Below, in pieces: positions 32,914-39,889 of a stretch of DNA of 39,889 bases. Source of the DNA: Verrucomicrobiales bacterium (lineage in GTDB: Bacteria > Verrucomicrobiota > Verrucomicrobiia > Verrucomicrobiales > DEV007); the NCBI GenBank assembly GCA_028281705.1, contig JANQJH010000118.1:1-39889 (forward strand), given 5' to 3'. A model generated the notes under the pieces. It was not told the DNA's origin. It worked only from the letters and a program-made list of their open reading frames with translations, and did not search any database. A program made the translations under genes and the position numbers. How positions within the stretch are numbered: position 1 is the stretch's first letter; each line of letters opens with the position of its first letter.

Positions 32914-35601
32914 TTAGACTTTGGAAACGCGGCAGACGTTGTCGTACCAGTTCTGGCCGCCGACCAGCGGGCAGGGATTGATGGGCAAGGCGTCGTTGAT
33001 GGCCACGCCGCCGCCGGTGCCACCGCGCTCCTTGGACCACCAGATCCGATTGGGCACATCGGAATCCTGCAGGGGGAGGTCGTTCGCCTGGGCATGGCCT
33101 TCCCGAGCCGGTTCCGTTAGGGCATTGGTGCTGCGACCCACGGCTCCGTGTTCCCAGTGGCCCACGTGATGGGAACAGGCGACGACTTTGGGGTGCATCC
33201 CCTTGAGGAAGCGGACATGGTTCTTGAAGGAACCCATGACACCAGATTCACCGCCGCGGTAAGTCCTTCCTTTGGGACGAAATACTTCCAATTGAACTTC
33301 GTCGCCCTCTTCGAGCCCGAGCGCTTTGCCGGTTTCCGGATGCATGAACACGGGGTTGGTGTGGACGATCTCCGCGTGGTATTTCCAATGCCCGGATCGA
33401 CCCTGGGTATGCACGTTCCACTTGAAGGTGGTGAAAATGAAGTCGTTCTCGCCCAGATCCCGGTGCTCGGGAACGTGATCCCACTTGGCGATGGGACTGG
33501 CATTGATGTCGTCCAGGGGCAAGCCGACGGCCTTGGCCGCGGTGGGCCAAATCTCATCGTAGATATTGATCAGCTTGTTCGGCGTGTTGAATCCGCGCAC
33601 GGCAATGCCATCGCGCATGATGCCGACCGCCTTGCCGTCCTTCATGACAAGACCGGAGTTTTCCTCAATCTCGGTGCCGGCCAATTCGGCTTCGGTCAAC
33701 GGTCTCTCGTAGAGTTCGTAGTCCTTGGGGCGCTCCGGATCCATCCAGATCCCGCGTCTCTTAAACTCTTCCCAAGAGACGGGAAGGTTCTTGTACCATT
33801 CGCGGTAGTAGTCTTCCTCGGATTCAAAATCGAAGTAATCTTGCATCCCGCCCCCGATCTTGCGTGCCAGATCGCGAAGGATGATCTGCACGGATCGCGT
33901 TTCGCCCGAGGGCGGGACCAGCGGTTGGCGCACGCCGGTGTAGGGCACGAGGCCGTAATTGTTGGTCGAGTGGTGGTCCCAGCGCTCGAGGCTGGTGGCT
34001 TCGGGGAGGATGATGTCTGCCAGGGCCGTTTGCTCGCCGTAGCCGATATCGATGGCGACGTGGAAAGGGATCAAGGACTCGTCGAGGAGCACTTCGCGGG
34101 CGTCGGGATAACCGTAGGAGGCGCCGAGGGTGAAGGACATGTAGACGCCGACTTTCTGCCGCCCCTCCTTGATGTAGGGATAGACGAGTTGACCGACGCG
34201 CATTTGGTACCAATGCCAGGCCAACGGGTACTCGCTCGGGGTGGCCAGTTCTCCGAAATAGGATTTTCTCCATTTTTCGGGAAATCCCAGCACGCGCTCT
34301 TGTACTTCTTCAGGGAGCTTTTTGAAAGGTTCCTCGAGGTAACCTTCGCCCAGGCCCCAAGGTTTGGGGTCGGAGGGCTTGGGACCGGGTTGACTGAGTT
34401 TGGGCAAGCCTTCCTGACCGTAGCGGCCGGCCCAGCCGCGGAGCGAACTCAGACAGAATCCTCCTAGTTTGCCGACGTTGCCCACGAGGACATCGAGCAT
34501 GCGGATGGCGCGGTCGCTCTGGACACCGTTGTAATGTTTCGCCGAGCCGCGATTCGACATGGTGCAACAGGCCGGGGCGGCCCGGGCAAACTCGATGGCG
34601 ATGCGCTCAATGTCAGCGGCGGGGACTCCGCTAATGTCCTCGGCCCACTGGGGTGTGTATTCCGCGACTAACTTCCTCACCTCCTCGAGAGGATAGTTGG
34701 CCCAACGGTTCCAGAAGGCCTCATTTTCGAGGCCCTCCCGCAGGATGGTGTGGATCATGGCAAAGGCGACGGCGCCGTCCGTGCCCGGCATGATGGGAAA
34801 GTACTCGTCCGAGACGGAGGCGGTGGCCGAAGGGCGGACTTCGAACGTCACCATGCGTGCGCTCCGATCGACGCGGGCGCTCTGAATGCGATGCATCATG
34901 TAGAGGCCGCCTTGGTAGGCTTCCATGGGGTTGCCGCCGAAATTGACGATGTAGCGGGTGTTCTCGAAGTCCTGGGATTCCCACTCAAACTCGCGTCCGT
35001 AGAAGCTCATCAGGGGAGCCCGCCGGTTGGAGCTGCAAATGGAGCGGCGGTTGAGGCGGTGGGGTGTCCCAAAAGCGTTGGTGAATTTCTTAGTATACCC
35101 TTTGGTTTTGTCGCAGCCATAATGGAAGACAAATTCCTCGGGGCGCCCCTCTTCGCGCAGGGGTTTCATCTTGGCGGCGATTTCATCGAGGGCCCCGTCC
35201 CAGGAGATGCGTTTCCATTTTCCCTCGCCTCGCTTCCCCACCCGTTTCAGGGGGTAGAGCAGGCGTTCGGGGTAGTAGGTGTAACTGATCATCCCCTGGG
35301 CCTTGGAGCAAATGTTCCCCTTGGAGTTGGGATCGAGCGGGTTGCCGTCGATGCGCCTGACGCGTCCGTCCTGGACCCAGCCGACGACGCCGCAGTGGGT
35401 GGTGCAGCCGAAGCAAATGGTGGGCACCGGTTTGGCCTTGGTATAATCGATCTTGTTCGCGGTGAGCTTGGCGATGTCGATGGGAGGCGCGTCTTGCGAG
35501 AGACGTTTGACAAGTGGCAGACCGGTGGCGCCGATACCCAGTGCGGCGGCGGCGCCGCTGCCGAGTTTGAGGAGATCCCTTCGAGATAGATCGTTAGCCA
35601 T
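32914..35601 (-). CDS. Tat-exported molybdopterin oxidoreductase catalytic subunit (DMSO reductase family)
   Basis: This is the bis-MGD catalytic subunit of a periplasmic-facing complex, 895 aa. It begins with a Tat signal (SRRDLLKLGSGAAAALG), then a [4Fe-4S] motif (Cys 63, 66 and 70, with a fourth Cys in GNICSKAQG), and a candidate molybdenum-ligand Cys 189 in RRSICSSNRR. Later come molybdopterin-binding blocks such as NFGGNPMEAYQGG, ADIILPEATSLERWDHHS and HPETGKALGLEEGDEV. The partners, a four-cluster Fe-S subunit and an NrfD-like membrane protein, place it with polysulfide, thiosulfate, tetrathionate and arsenate reductase-like enzymes, but the substrate cannot be told from sequence by eye. 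The frame is open upstream to 35949; ATG 35601 is chosen because the Tat signal starts there. An AC dinucleotide repeat lies in its leader. Confidence 0.93.
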   Translation of the reverse strand: MANDLSRRDLLKLGSGAAAALGIGATGLPLVKRLSQDAPPIDIAKLTANKIDYTKAKPVPTICFGCTTHCGVVGWVQDGRVRRIDGNPLDPNSKGNICSKAQGMISYTYYPERLLYPLKRVGKRGEGKWKRISWDGALDEIAAKMKPLREEGRPEEFVFHYGCDKTKGYTKKFTNAFGTPHRLNRRSICSSNRRAPLMSFYGREFEWESQDFENTRYIVNFGGNPMEAYQGGLYMMHRIQSARVDRSARMVTFEVRPSATASVSDEYFPIMPGTDGAVAFAMIHTILREGLENEAFWNRWANYPLEEVRKLVAEYTPQWAEDISGVPAADIERIAIEFARAAPACCTMSNRGSAKHYNGVQSDRAIRMLDVLVGNVGKLGGFCLSSLRGWAGRYGQEGLPKLSQPGPKPSDPKPWGLGEGYLEEPFKKLPEEVQERVLGFPEKWRKSYFGELATPSEYPLAWHWYQMRVGQLVYPYIKEGRQKVGVYMSFTLGASYGYPDAREVLLDESLIPFHVAIDIGYGEQTALADIILPEATSLERWDHHSTNNYGLVPYTGVRQPLVPPSGETRSVQIILRDLARKIGGGMQDYFDFESEEDYYREWYKNLPVSWEEFKRRGIWMDPERPKDYELYERPLTEAELAGTEIEENSGLVMKDGKAVGIMRDGIAVRGFNTPNKLINIYDEIWPTAAKAVGLPLDDINASPIAKWDHVPEHRDLGENDFIFTTFKWNVHTQGRSGHWKYHAEIVHTNPVFMHPETGKALGLEEGDEVQLEVFRPKGRTYRGGESGVMGSFKNHVRFLKGMHPKVVACSHHVGHWEHGAVGRSTNALTEPAREGHAQANDLPLQDSDVPNRIWWSKERGGTGGGVAINDALPINPCPLVGGQNWYDNVCRVSKV

Positions 35602-35627
35602 GGAGATCAGAGCGGTTGAATGGGTAA

Positions 35628-35640
35628 TGTGTGTGTGTGT
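35628..35640. repeat. (TG)6 dinucleotide tract
   Basis: Thirteen bases of alternating T and G lie between the NrfD-like stop and the catalytic subunit start, appearing as an AC repeat in the mRNA leader. Such tracts can change length by slippage, which would alter the spacing before the catalytic gene but not its frame. Confidence 0.8.
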
Positions 35641-35650
35641 CAGGAATGGC

Positions 35651-36439
35651 CTAGAAAAAGAGATGTTGGCCATCCTGGATAAGCCAGGCGCGCAGGAGAA
35701 AACTGCCGGCGAGGGCGCAGCAGCCTGTGAGGATCCCGGCGTTCTCCGGCTTCTTTGCGAGGATGATGATGGGGAGGACGGCTCCCAGAAAGAGCGCCCA
35801 GTAGGCCATAGCATGGTGCCACGGGCCCGATTCGATGAGGAAGTAGCAGGCAAAGACCAGGAGGGCCGCGAGAACCATGCGCTCGACGGCGAGCAGCCCA
35901 ATAGGCATGGCCGTGCGGTGGCCGAGAGAGCAGAGAAATCCGGCCGCAAGACCGGCGTGCAATCCGGAGAAACCTAACATCGGCACCATGGACCAGCGGT
36001 TCCACAAGTCCACTCCCTCCGCCTGCCAGAGGACGAATCCGGGATAGATGGCGACGGCCAGGGCGAGCAATTGAAGAATCCAGAGAGCCAGACGTTCGCC
36101 CCGGCTTGCGCTGCCTCGCGTTTTCGTTCGGTAGAGGGACCAACAGAAAACCGCCATGAGGGTGAAGGCGAGCACGATGCGCGCCCCCCAGGCGATGGCG
36201 GAGTGGGGGTTGGCCTGGGTGAGGATGAGGATGAAATCGCGGGGATTGGCGAGGTCGGAAATGAGACAAAGGATGCCCAGGGCCATGGCAATGATTGTCA
36301 GGAGGAGACATCGCTTGCCGGTGGCGAAGGCCCGAGCGTCCGCCCGATGGACGGTGGCACAGGCCACGAGTGCGCTTCCCGAGGCGACGCCGGCGAGGAA
36401 GAGATAGAACGTGATTTGAAGTCCAAATGGGGGCGCCAT
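35651..36439 (-). CDS. NrfD/PsrC-like membrane subunit of the molybdoenzyme
   Basis: This 262-aa protein is almost entirely hydrophobic with about eight predicted membrane helices. FGLQITFYLFLAGVASGSA at the N-terminus and the region around SAIAWGARIVLAFTLM match the NrfD/PsrC family, which anchors Fe-S and molybdenum subunits and exchanges electrons with the quinone pool. It is shorter than many NrfD proteins (often 300-400 aa), which suggests a compact variant. It starts 18 bases after the Fe-S subunit stop and ends 49 bases before the catalytic subunit start. Quinone reduction or oxidation is inferred from family and context; no haem ligands were assigned. Confidence 0.85.
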   Translation of the reverse strand: MAPPFGLQITFYLFLAGVASGSALVACATVHRADARAFATGKRCLLLTIIAMALGILCLISDLANPRDFILILTQANPHSAIAWGARIVLAFTLMAVFCWSLYRTKTRGSASRGERLALWILQLLALAVAIYPGFVLWQAEGVDLWNRWSMVPMLGFSGLHAGLAAGFLCSLGHRTAMPIGLLAVERMVLAALLVFACYFLIESGPWHHAMAYWALFLGAVLPIIILAKKPENAGILTGCCALAGSFLLRAWLIQDGQHLFF

Positions 36440-36457
36440 GCCAGTGTAAGGGTGATG

Positions 36458-37150
36458 TTAGATGATCTTGCTCGAGAGGTTGTTCTGCTCGTAGATGATA
36501 TCGTCATCCTCGGGGCTCAAGCGCACGCCGAGGTTGGACTTGGGCTCCATCCACCGCTCGTGATCGACGTAGAGGACCGAGGGCGCGGTGTCCGCATCTT
36601 CCCTGAATGGCCGGGCCTGTTTGGCCTGGGCCTCCTGGGTCACGGGGTCTTGCGGGTCATCGAGATCGCCAAATCGGATGGCGTCCGTGGGGCAGGAGGC
36701 GACGCAGGCGGGGGCCAGGCCGATCTCGGTGCGGTGGGTGCAGAAGTCGCATTTCTCGGCTTTGGAGGTCTCCTCATTGATGGAGATGGCTCCGTAGGGG
36801 CAGGCGGCGATGCAGGCCTTGTTGCCGCAGCACTTTTCGTCATTGATGACGACGCGACCGTCGTCGAGGCGACCAATGGCCTCGGTGGGGCAGGCTTTGA
36901 GACAGGGCGCATCCTGGCATTGCATGCAAAGAAGCGGCAAGAATGCCAGTGTCGGCCGATCAGGGCGTTCGAGGTAACGCACACGCATGCGAAAATTGCC
37001 GAGAGGGACCTCGTGTTCCGTCTTGCAGGAAACACTGCACGAATGGCAGCCGGTACATCGATTGAGATCGATGAGCATGAAGGCCCTCTTGTAGTCGAGC
37101 CGGTGTTCGGGGCCGATGGATTCCCAGGGGATCTTAGGTAGCGCGGGCAT
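36458..37150 (-). CDS. Four-cluster ferredoxin-type electron-transfer subunit (PsrB/DmsB-like)
   Basis: This 230-aa subunit carries electrons between the membrane subunit and the catalytic subunit. Four Cys groups are visible in order: CTGCHSCSVSC, CMQCQDAPCLKACP, CCGNKACIAACP and CDFCTHRTEIG with CVASCP. In the third group the usual second Cys is Asn (CxxN instead of CxxC) while an extra Cys follows the first, which may change the cluster type. There is no Tat or Sec signal, as expected for a subunit exported with its Tat partner. ATG 37150 is preferred; upstream codons to 37246 are low-complexity and unlike the family. It is the first gene of the operon, facing a TonB receptor across a 357-base gap. 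Confidence 0.92.
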   Translation of the reverse strand: MPALPKIPWESIGPEHRLDYKRAFMLIDLNRCTGCHSCSVSCKTEHEVPLGNFRMRVRYLERPDRPTLAFLPLLCMQCQDAPCLKACPTEAIGRLDDGRVVINDEKCCGNKACIAACPYGAISINEETSKAEKCDFCTHRTEIGLAPACVASCPTDAIRFGDLDDPQDPVTQEAQAKQARPFREDADTAPSVLYVDHERWMEPKSNLGVRLSPEDDDIIYEQNNLSSKII

Positions 37151-37507
37151 GGTGATGTTTCGAGTTCGACGAAAAGGCAAACGGTTCCGCAAGGATGGAG
37201 CGCGAGGAAGGACGAGGGCGGGCAATGGAAGCCCGAAGCCTTGCACTGGAAAAAACTAGTGTGAACGCTGACCAGCGCCCAGGACGGAGGATCGTCATTG
37301 GGCGGGGCGTGTTGGGGGGTGACTCGGGGTGACTCGGCGTTGCGGCACAGAGGGAGGATTGCGACGCTGGCCCCTTTCGTCAAGAATTGGGCACGATTTT
37401 TCCCGGGCTCGATGGGCGGTGGGAAATCCGCATGTGACAAGAGTGTTGCTTACGGGGCGTTTCTAATCGGCCTCAAGAAACGCATAGGTCGCTTCTCACT
37501 CTACCAC
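37151..37507. promoter_or_regulatory. Divergent control region between molybdoenzyme operon and TonB receptor
   Basis: This 357-base gap has no supported gene and should carry both promoters. A perfect tandem repeat of GGTGACTCGG (37318-37327 and 37328-37337) stands out, as does TTTCCC (37399-37404) with GGGAAA (37421-37426) nearer the receptor. Either could be a regulator site. No clear -35/-10 pair was found by eye. Confidence 0.4.
37318..37337. repeat. Tandem duplicate of the 10-mer GGTGACTCGG
   Basis: Two perfect copies abut without a spacer. Ten bases is about one helical turn, so a regulator would meet both copies on the same DNA face. The position, about 170 bases from both flanking start codons, suits a shared operator. 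Confidence 0.6.
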
Positions 37508-39889
37508 ATGACTGGAAAGCGTCACCTCCCACTTCATGGATGGCTTCTTACGCTGGCCTCCCTTCCGTTGAGTCTTTCGGGGCAGGATGCAGCATCCGTC
37601 CCGGAGGTGGTCGAGACAACGGTCGACCTTCATGAGGAGCAGTTGGGCCAGCCCATCGAGTCGGGGAAAGGGCGCTTTGTGGGAAAGCTTTATGATGCCA
37701 AGTCGGGCAAGCCGATCGAAGGGGTGGGCCTGCGCATCGAGGAAACGGATGATTTGACGATCACGGGTGCCGAGGGCCGCTTCATCATTGATGGGGTCGA
37801 GCCTGGCACCTACACCATCGTCATCAGCCAGGCGGGCTACCAGCCGATGCGGGCCGAGGGGGTGGAGATTCTGCCGGGCGAGATCAATACCTTGGCCAGT
37901 GCGAGCGGCGCTCTGGAGCCGGCGCCGATCGAAGAGAGTGAGGAGATCTACGAAATGGACGAGATCGAGGTCGTGGCCGAGCTCGTGGAAGACGGCATGG
38001 AGAGCCAACTCTTTGACCAGCAAGAGATGAGGGAACTGGTCTCCATGATGGGGAAGGAGGAGTTTTCCCGTACCGGGGCGAGCAACGTGGGTGACGCGGT
38101 GAAGAACATGGCCGGTGCCAACGTGCGCGATGGCAAGTATGCCGTCATCCGGGGCTTGGGAGACCGCTATTCTAACACCACGCTCAACGGGGCCTACATT
38201 CCCAGCGCGGATCCTTCTAAAAAGGCCGTCCAATTGGACCTCATCCCGACGCATTTGGTGGAGCGCCTCCTGACTTACAAAGTGTTCACCCCGAACTTGC
38301 CGGCGGAATTCTCCGGTGGAGCCATTGATATCCAGACGATTCGGTTTCCCGAGGAGCTGATGATTTCTTTGAGTGCGGGGCTGGAGTACAACGAAAACAC
38401 CACGGGCAAGGACATGCTGGTCAACTCGGATCGCGAGATGGATTTCTTTGGTGAAACCTCCGATGGGTTTCCCAATGGAGTCCCGGACCCATTCGATTTT
38501 CCGCGGGGCGATACCCGCCAGCGCAACCCGCCGAGTGAGCGGCAGTTGGAGGCCCAGAAAATTTGGCGGGCGATGCACAACGCCGGTTCCACGCGATACG
38601 ATACCAAGACGGCGGAACCTGGACGTGGTTGGAGTGTCAGCTACGGCAATAGCCTGGAGACCGATAAGGGTAAGATCGGGGTGGTGTTGGCGGCGAATCA
38701 CGATCGCGATTTTCAGATCATCAGGGATCGCGAAGTGAACCGGGGCGCCAAGCTCTTCAACAACGAATTCGGTCTGACGCAAACCCAACTGCAAGACACC
38801 TATGATACGGAGATCAGTTGGGGGGGACTGGCCAACCTCGCCTGGCAACCGAATGAAGATCACGAGTTGGCCCTCACCTTGGTTCGATACGTCTCGGCCA
38901 GAGATCAGGTGAAGGTGGGGCGCCGGGGAGCGAGTTCGGAGGCGGGAAACATTGCCGATCCACGCGACGGACTGCCCGGCATTCCCGCGGAGTACCTCGG
39001 CTCGGTGGGGCGGGTGTTTACGGCGTTTGACGAGATCGGCTACCTTTATCGTAGCCAGGATACGGTCCAACTGGACGGGGAACACAACCTGGGATTGTTG
39101 AATCGCGGCATCCAATTCAACTGGATCTTCAGTCACTCGGATGCCCTGGAGGATCGGCCGGATCAGCGGCATCTTCGAGGTTTTGATGTTGATTACACCG
39201 ATAGCTCGCTGCAAGACCATCCCAACGTCGACCCGGGCGATTTGGATCCCAGCAAGGGATCCGTTTTCACGGCGACTGAACTGCTAGGGAACAACCCGAC
39301 GCCGGCCTTTCGCGAGTACCTCACGACGGAAGAGAGTCTCTGGCAGCTCAAGGGTGACCTGACGATCCCCGTGTGGGAGCGGGATGAGGAGCGCCGGTTT
39401 GATCTTGGAATGGGATACTCCTACAGCAGCCGGGAGCGTCAGGTGCGCGGCCGCTTCTTCAGTTACGAGTACGGCAGCGACATTCAGCAGGAGATCGACG
39501 ATGACGATACGACGGCCGGGATCAATTTTCTCGACAACTTTGATAATGATGAAGACATCGTAGGCCTCCGGCGGACCGGCATTCGCCTCGATGATCTGAC
39601 GGCGCGGGGTAACACAGTGCGCAATGTCGACGCCTTCTCGCGAATCAACGCCGCCTACTTGATGGGCAGCTTCAGTTGGAATGGCCTGGAGATCGTCGGC
39701 GGTGTCCGCTTTGAGCACGAGAAACGGTCCTTCAATCTCTTGCGAGGATTGAACCAGACAGCGCTCGTCGATGAGTTGAATCCGGACGAGGCTCAGGAGA
39801 ACTCCTATTTCCTGCCGGCCCTGTCATTGAAATACACATTCGGCGAAGAGGAGAATTACATCATGAGGCTGGGCTATGGGCGTACCCTG
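37508..39889 (+). CDS. TonB-dependent outer-membrane receptor, 3' end beyond the window
   Basis: The frame runs open for 794 codons from ATG 37508 to the window edge, so the C-terminal part is missing. A signal peptide (ending near LPLSLSGQD) leads into a carboxypeptidase-regulatory-like domain (about residues 55-135; GRFVGKLYDAKSGKPIEGV, GRFIIDGVEPGTYTI), then a short acidic stretch with a possible TonB box (YEMDEIEVVAE), the plug (GASNVGDAVKNMAGANVRDG, YAVIRGLGDRYSNTTLNGAY, VFTPNLPAEFSGGAIDIQT) and outer-membrane beta strands. The final codons (LGYGRTL) are a typical late-barrel motif, so perhaps 100-250 residues are missing. Such receptors import siderophores, cobalamin, glycans or other large ligands; the ligand is unknown. 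A long minus-strand ORF opposite it is a shadow. Confidence 0.93.
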   Translation, partial: MTGKRHLPLHGWLLTLASLPLSLSGQDAASVPEVVETTVDLHEEQLGQPIESGKGRFVGKLYDAKSGKPIEGVGLRIEETDDLTITGAEGRFIIDGVEPGTYTIVISQAGYQPMRAEGVEILPGEINTLASASGALEPAPIEESEEIYEMDEIEVVAELVEDGMESQLFDQQEMRELVSMMGKEEFSRTGASNVGDAVKNMAGANVRDGKYAVIRGLGDRYSNTTLNGAYIPSADPSKKAVQLDLIPTHLVERLLTYKVFTPNLPAEFSGGAIDIQTIRFPEELMISLSAGLEYNENTTGKDMLVNSDREMDFFGETSDGFPNGVPDPFDFPRGDTRQRNPPSERQLEAQKIWRAMHNAGSTRYDTKTAEPGRGWSVSYGNSLETDKGKIGVVLAANHDRDFQIIRDREVNRGAKLFNNEFGLTQTQLQDTYDTEISWGGLANLAWQPNEDHELALTLVRYVSARDQVKVGRRGASSEAGNIADPRDGLPGIPAEYLGSVGRVFTAFDEIGYLYRSQDTVQLDGEHNLGLLNRGIQFNWIFSHSDALEDRPDQRHLRGFDVDYTDSSLQDHPNVDPGDLDPSKGSVFTATELLGNNPTPAFREYLTTEESLWQLKGDLTIPVWERDEERRFDLGMGYSYSSRERQVRGRFFSYEYGSDIQQEIDDDDTTAGINFLDNFDNDEDIVGLRRTGIRLDDLTARGNTVRNVDAFSRINAAYLMGSFSWNGLEIVGGVRFEHEKRSFNLLRGLNQTALVDELNPDEAQENSYFLPALSLKYTFGEEENYIMRLGYGRTL

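Noticed and set aside
33148-34467. 439-codon plus-strand frame opposite the molybdoenzyme gene
   Set aside because: It is antisense to a gene with clear molybdopterin motifs and has no domain of its own.
35602-35949. Upstream extension of the molybdoenzyme catalytic gene
   Set aside because: It overlaps the NrfD-like gene and places 116 low-complexity residues before a standard Tat signal.
37496-39220. 574-codon minus-strand open frame opposite the TonB receptor
   Set aside because: The plus strand encodes a clear signal peptide, regulatory-like domain, plug and barrel motifs over the same bases; the minus frame has no recognisable motif and arises from GC-rich codon bias.
1-39889. tRNA genes, rRNA genes, CRISPR arrays, insertion sequences
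   Set aside because: No cloverleaf-like segment, regularly spaced direct repeats, transposase motif or terminal-repeat pair could be supported when the gaps were read on both strands.

Overview
The window is a GC-rich stretch of chromosome, most likely from a member of the Verrucomicrobiota or a close PVC relative. The clues are several very large secreted proteins, a tail of the DFDGNGLSNF type on the largest of them, a secreted PQQ-like propeller, a TonB-dependent receptor with a carboxypeptidase-regulatory-like N-terminus, and start codons that mostly lack a Shine-Dalgarno sequence. This placement is an inference from gene content, not from a marker phylogeny. No rRNA, tRNA, CRISPR array, transposase, integrase or phage gene was recognised.

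Layout. (1) 180-4493, minus strand: rpmI, rplT, pheS, pheT, a housekeeping translation cluster with a long hairpin between rplT and pheS; infC is not next to rpmI. (2) 4718-8377, plus strand: a hybrid histidine kinase/response regulator, a BioF-type PLP enzyme and a voltage-gated-type potassium channel with a C-terminal zinc ribbon, tightly packed. (3) 8671-10578, plus strand: a serine acetyltransferase fused to a SprT-like zinc metallopeptidase, then a DksA/TraR-type zinc-finger protein. (4) 10599-11708, minus strand: an MtnA-type isomerase. (5) 11831-22051, plus strand: three giant secreted proteins (1060, 1307 and about 1042 aa) with overlapping reading frames. They share sequence modules, and the middle one carries a Wzz-like polysaccharide co-polymerase region. 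This is the best candidate for an undescribed system. (6) 22064-23434, minus strand: a secreted PQQ-like beta-propeller. (7) 23705-31972, plus strand: a 2755-aa secreted protein with a phytase-like propeller, a PKD domain, an endonuclease/exonuclease/phosphatase domain, two 5'-nucleotidase modules and a choice-of-anchor I-like region. (8) 32295-37150, minus strand: a four-gene membrane molybdoenzyme operon (four-cluster Fe-S subunit, NrfD-like membrane subunit, Tat-exported catalytic subunit, TorD-like chaperone). (9) 37508 to the window edge, plus strand: a TonB-dependent receptor with no stop codon inside the window.

How the parts may work together. Regions 5 to 9 mostly concern the cell envelope. 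The giant secreted phosphohydrolase could release phosphate or nucleosides outside the cytoplasm, the TonB receptor imports an unknown ligand, and the molybdoenzyme reduces or oxidises an unknown small substrate at the membrane. The three-giant operon looks like an envelope assembly: two members end in three membrane segments and the third is predicted to be soluble in the periplasm. The Wzz-like region hints at polysaccharide or surface-layer work, but no glycosyltransferase, Wzx or Wzy gene lies nearby.
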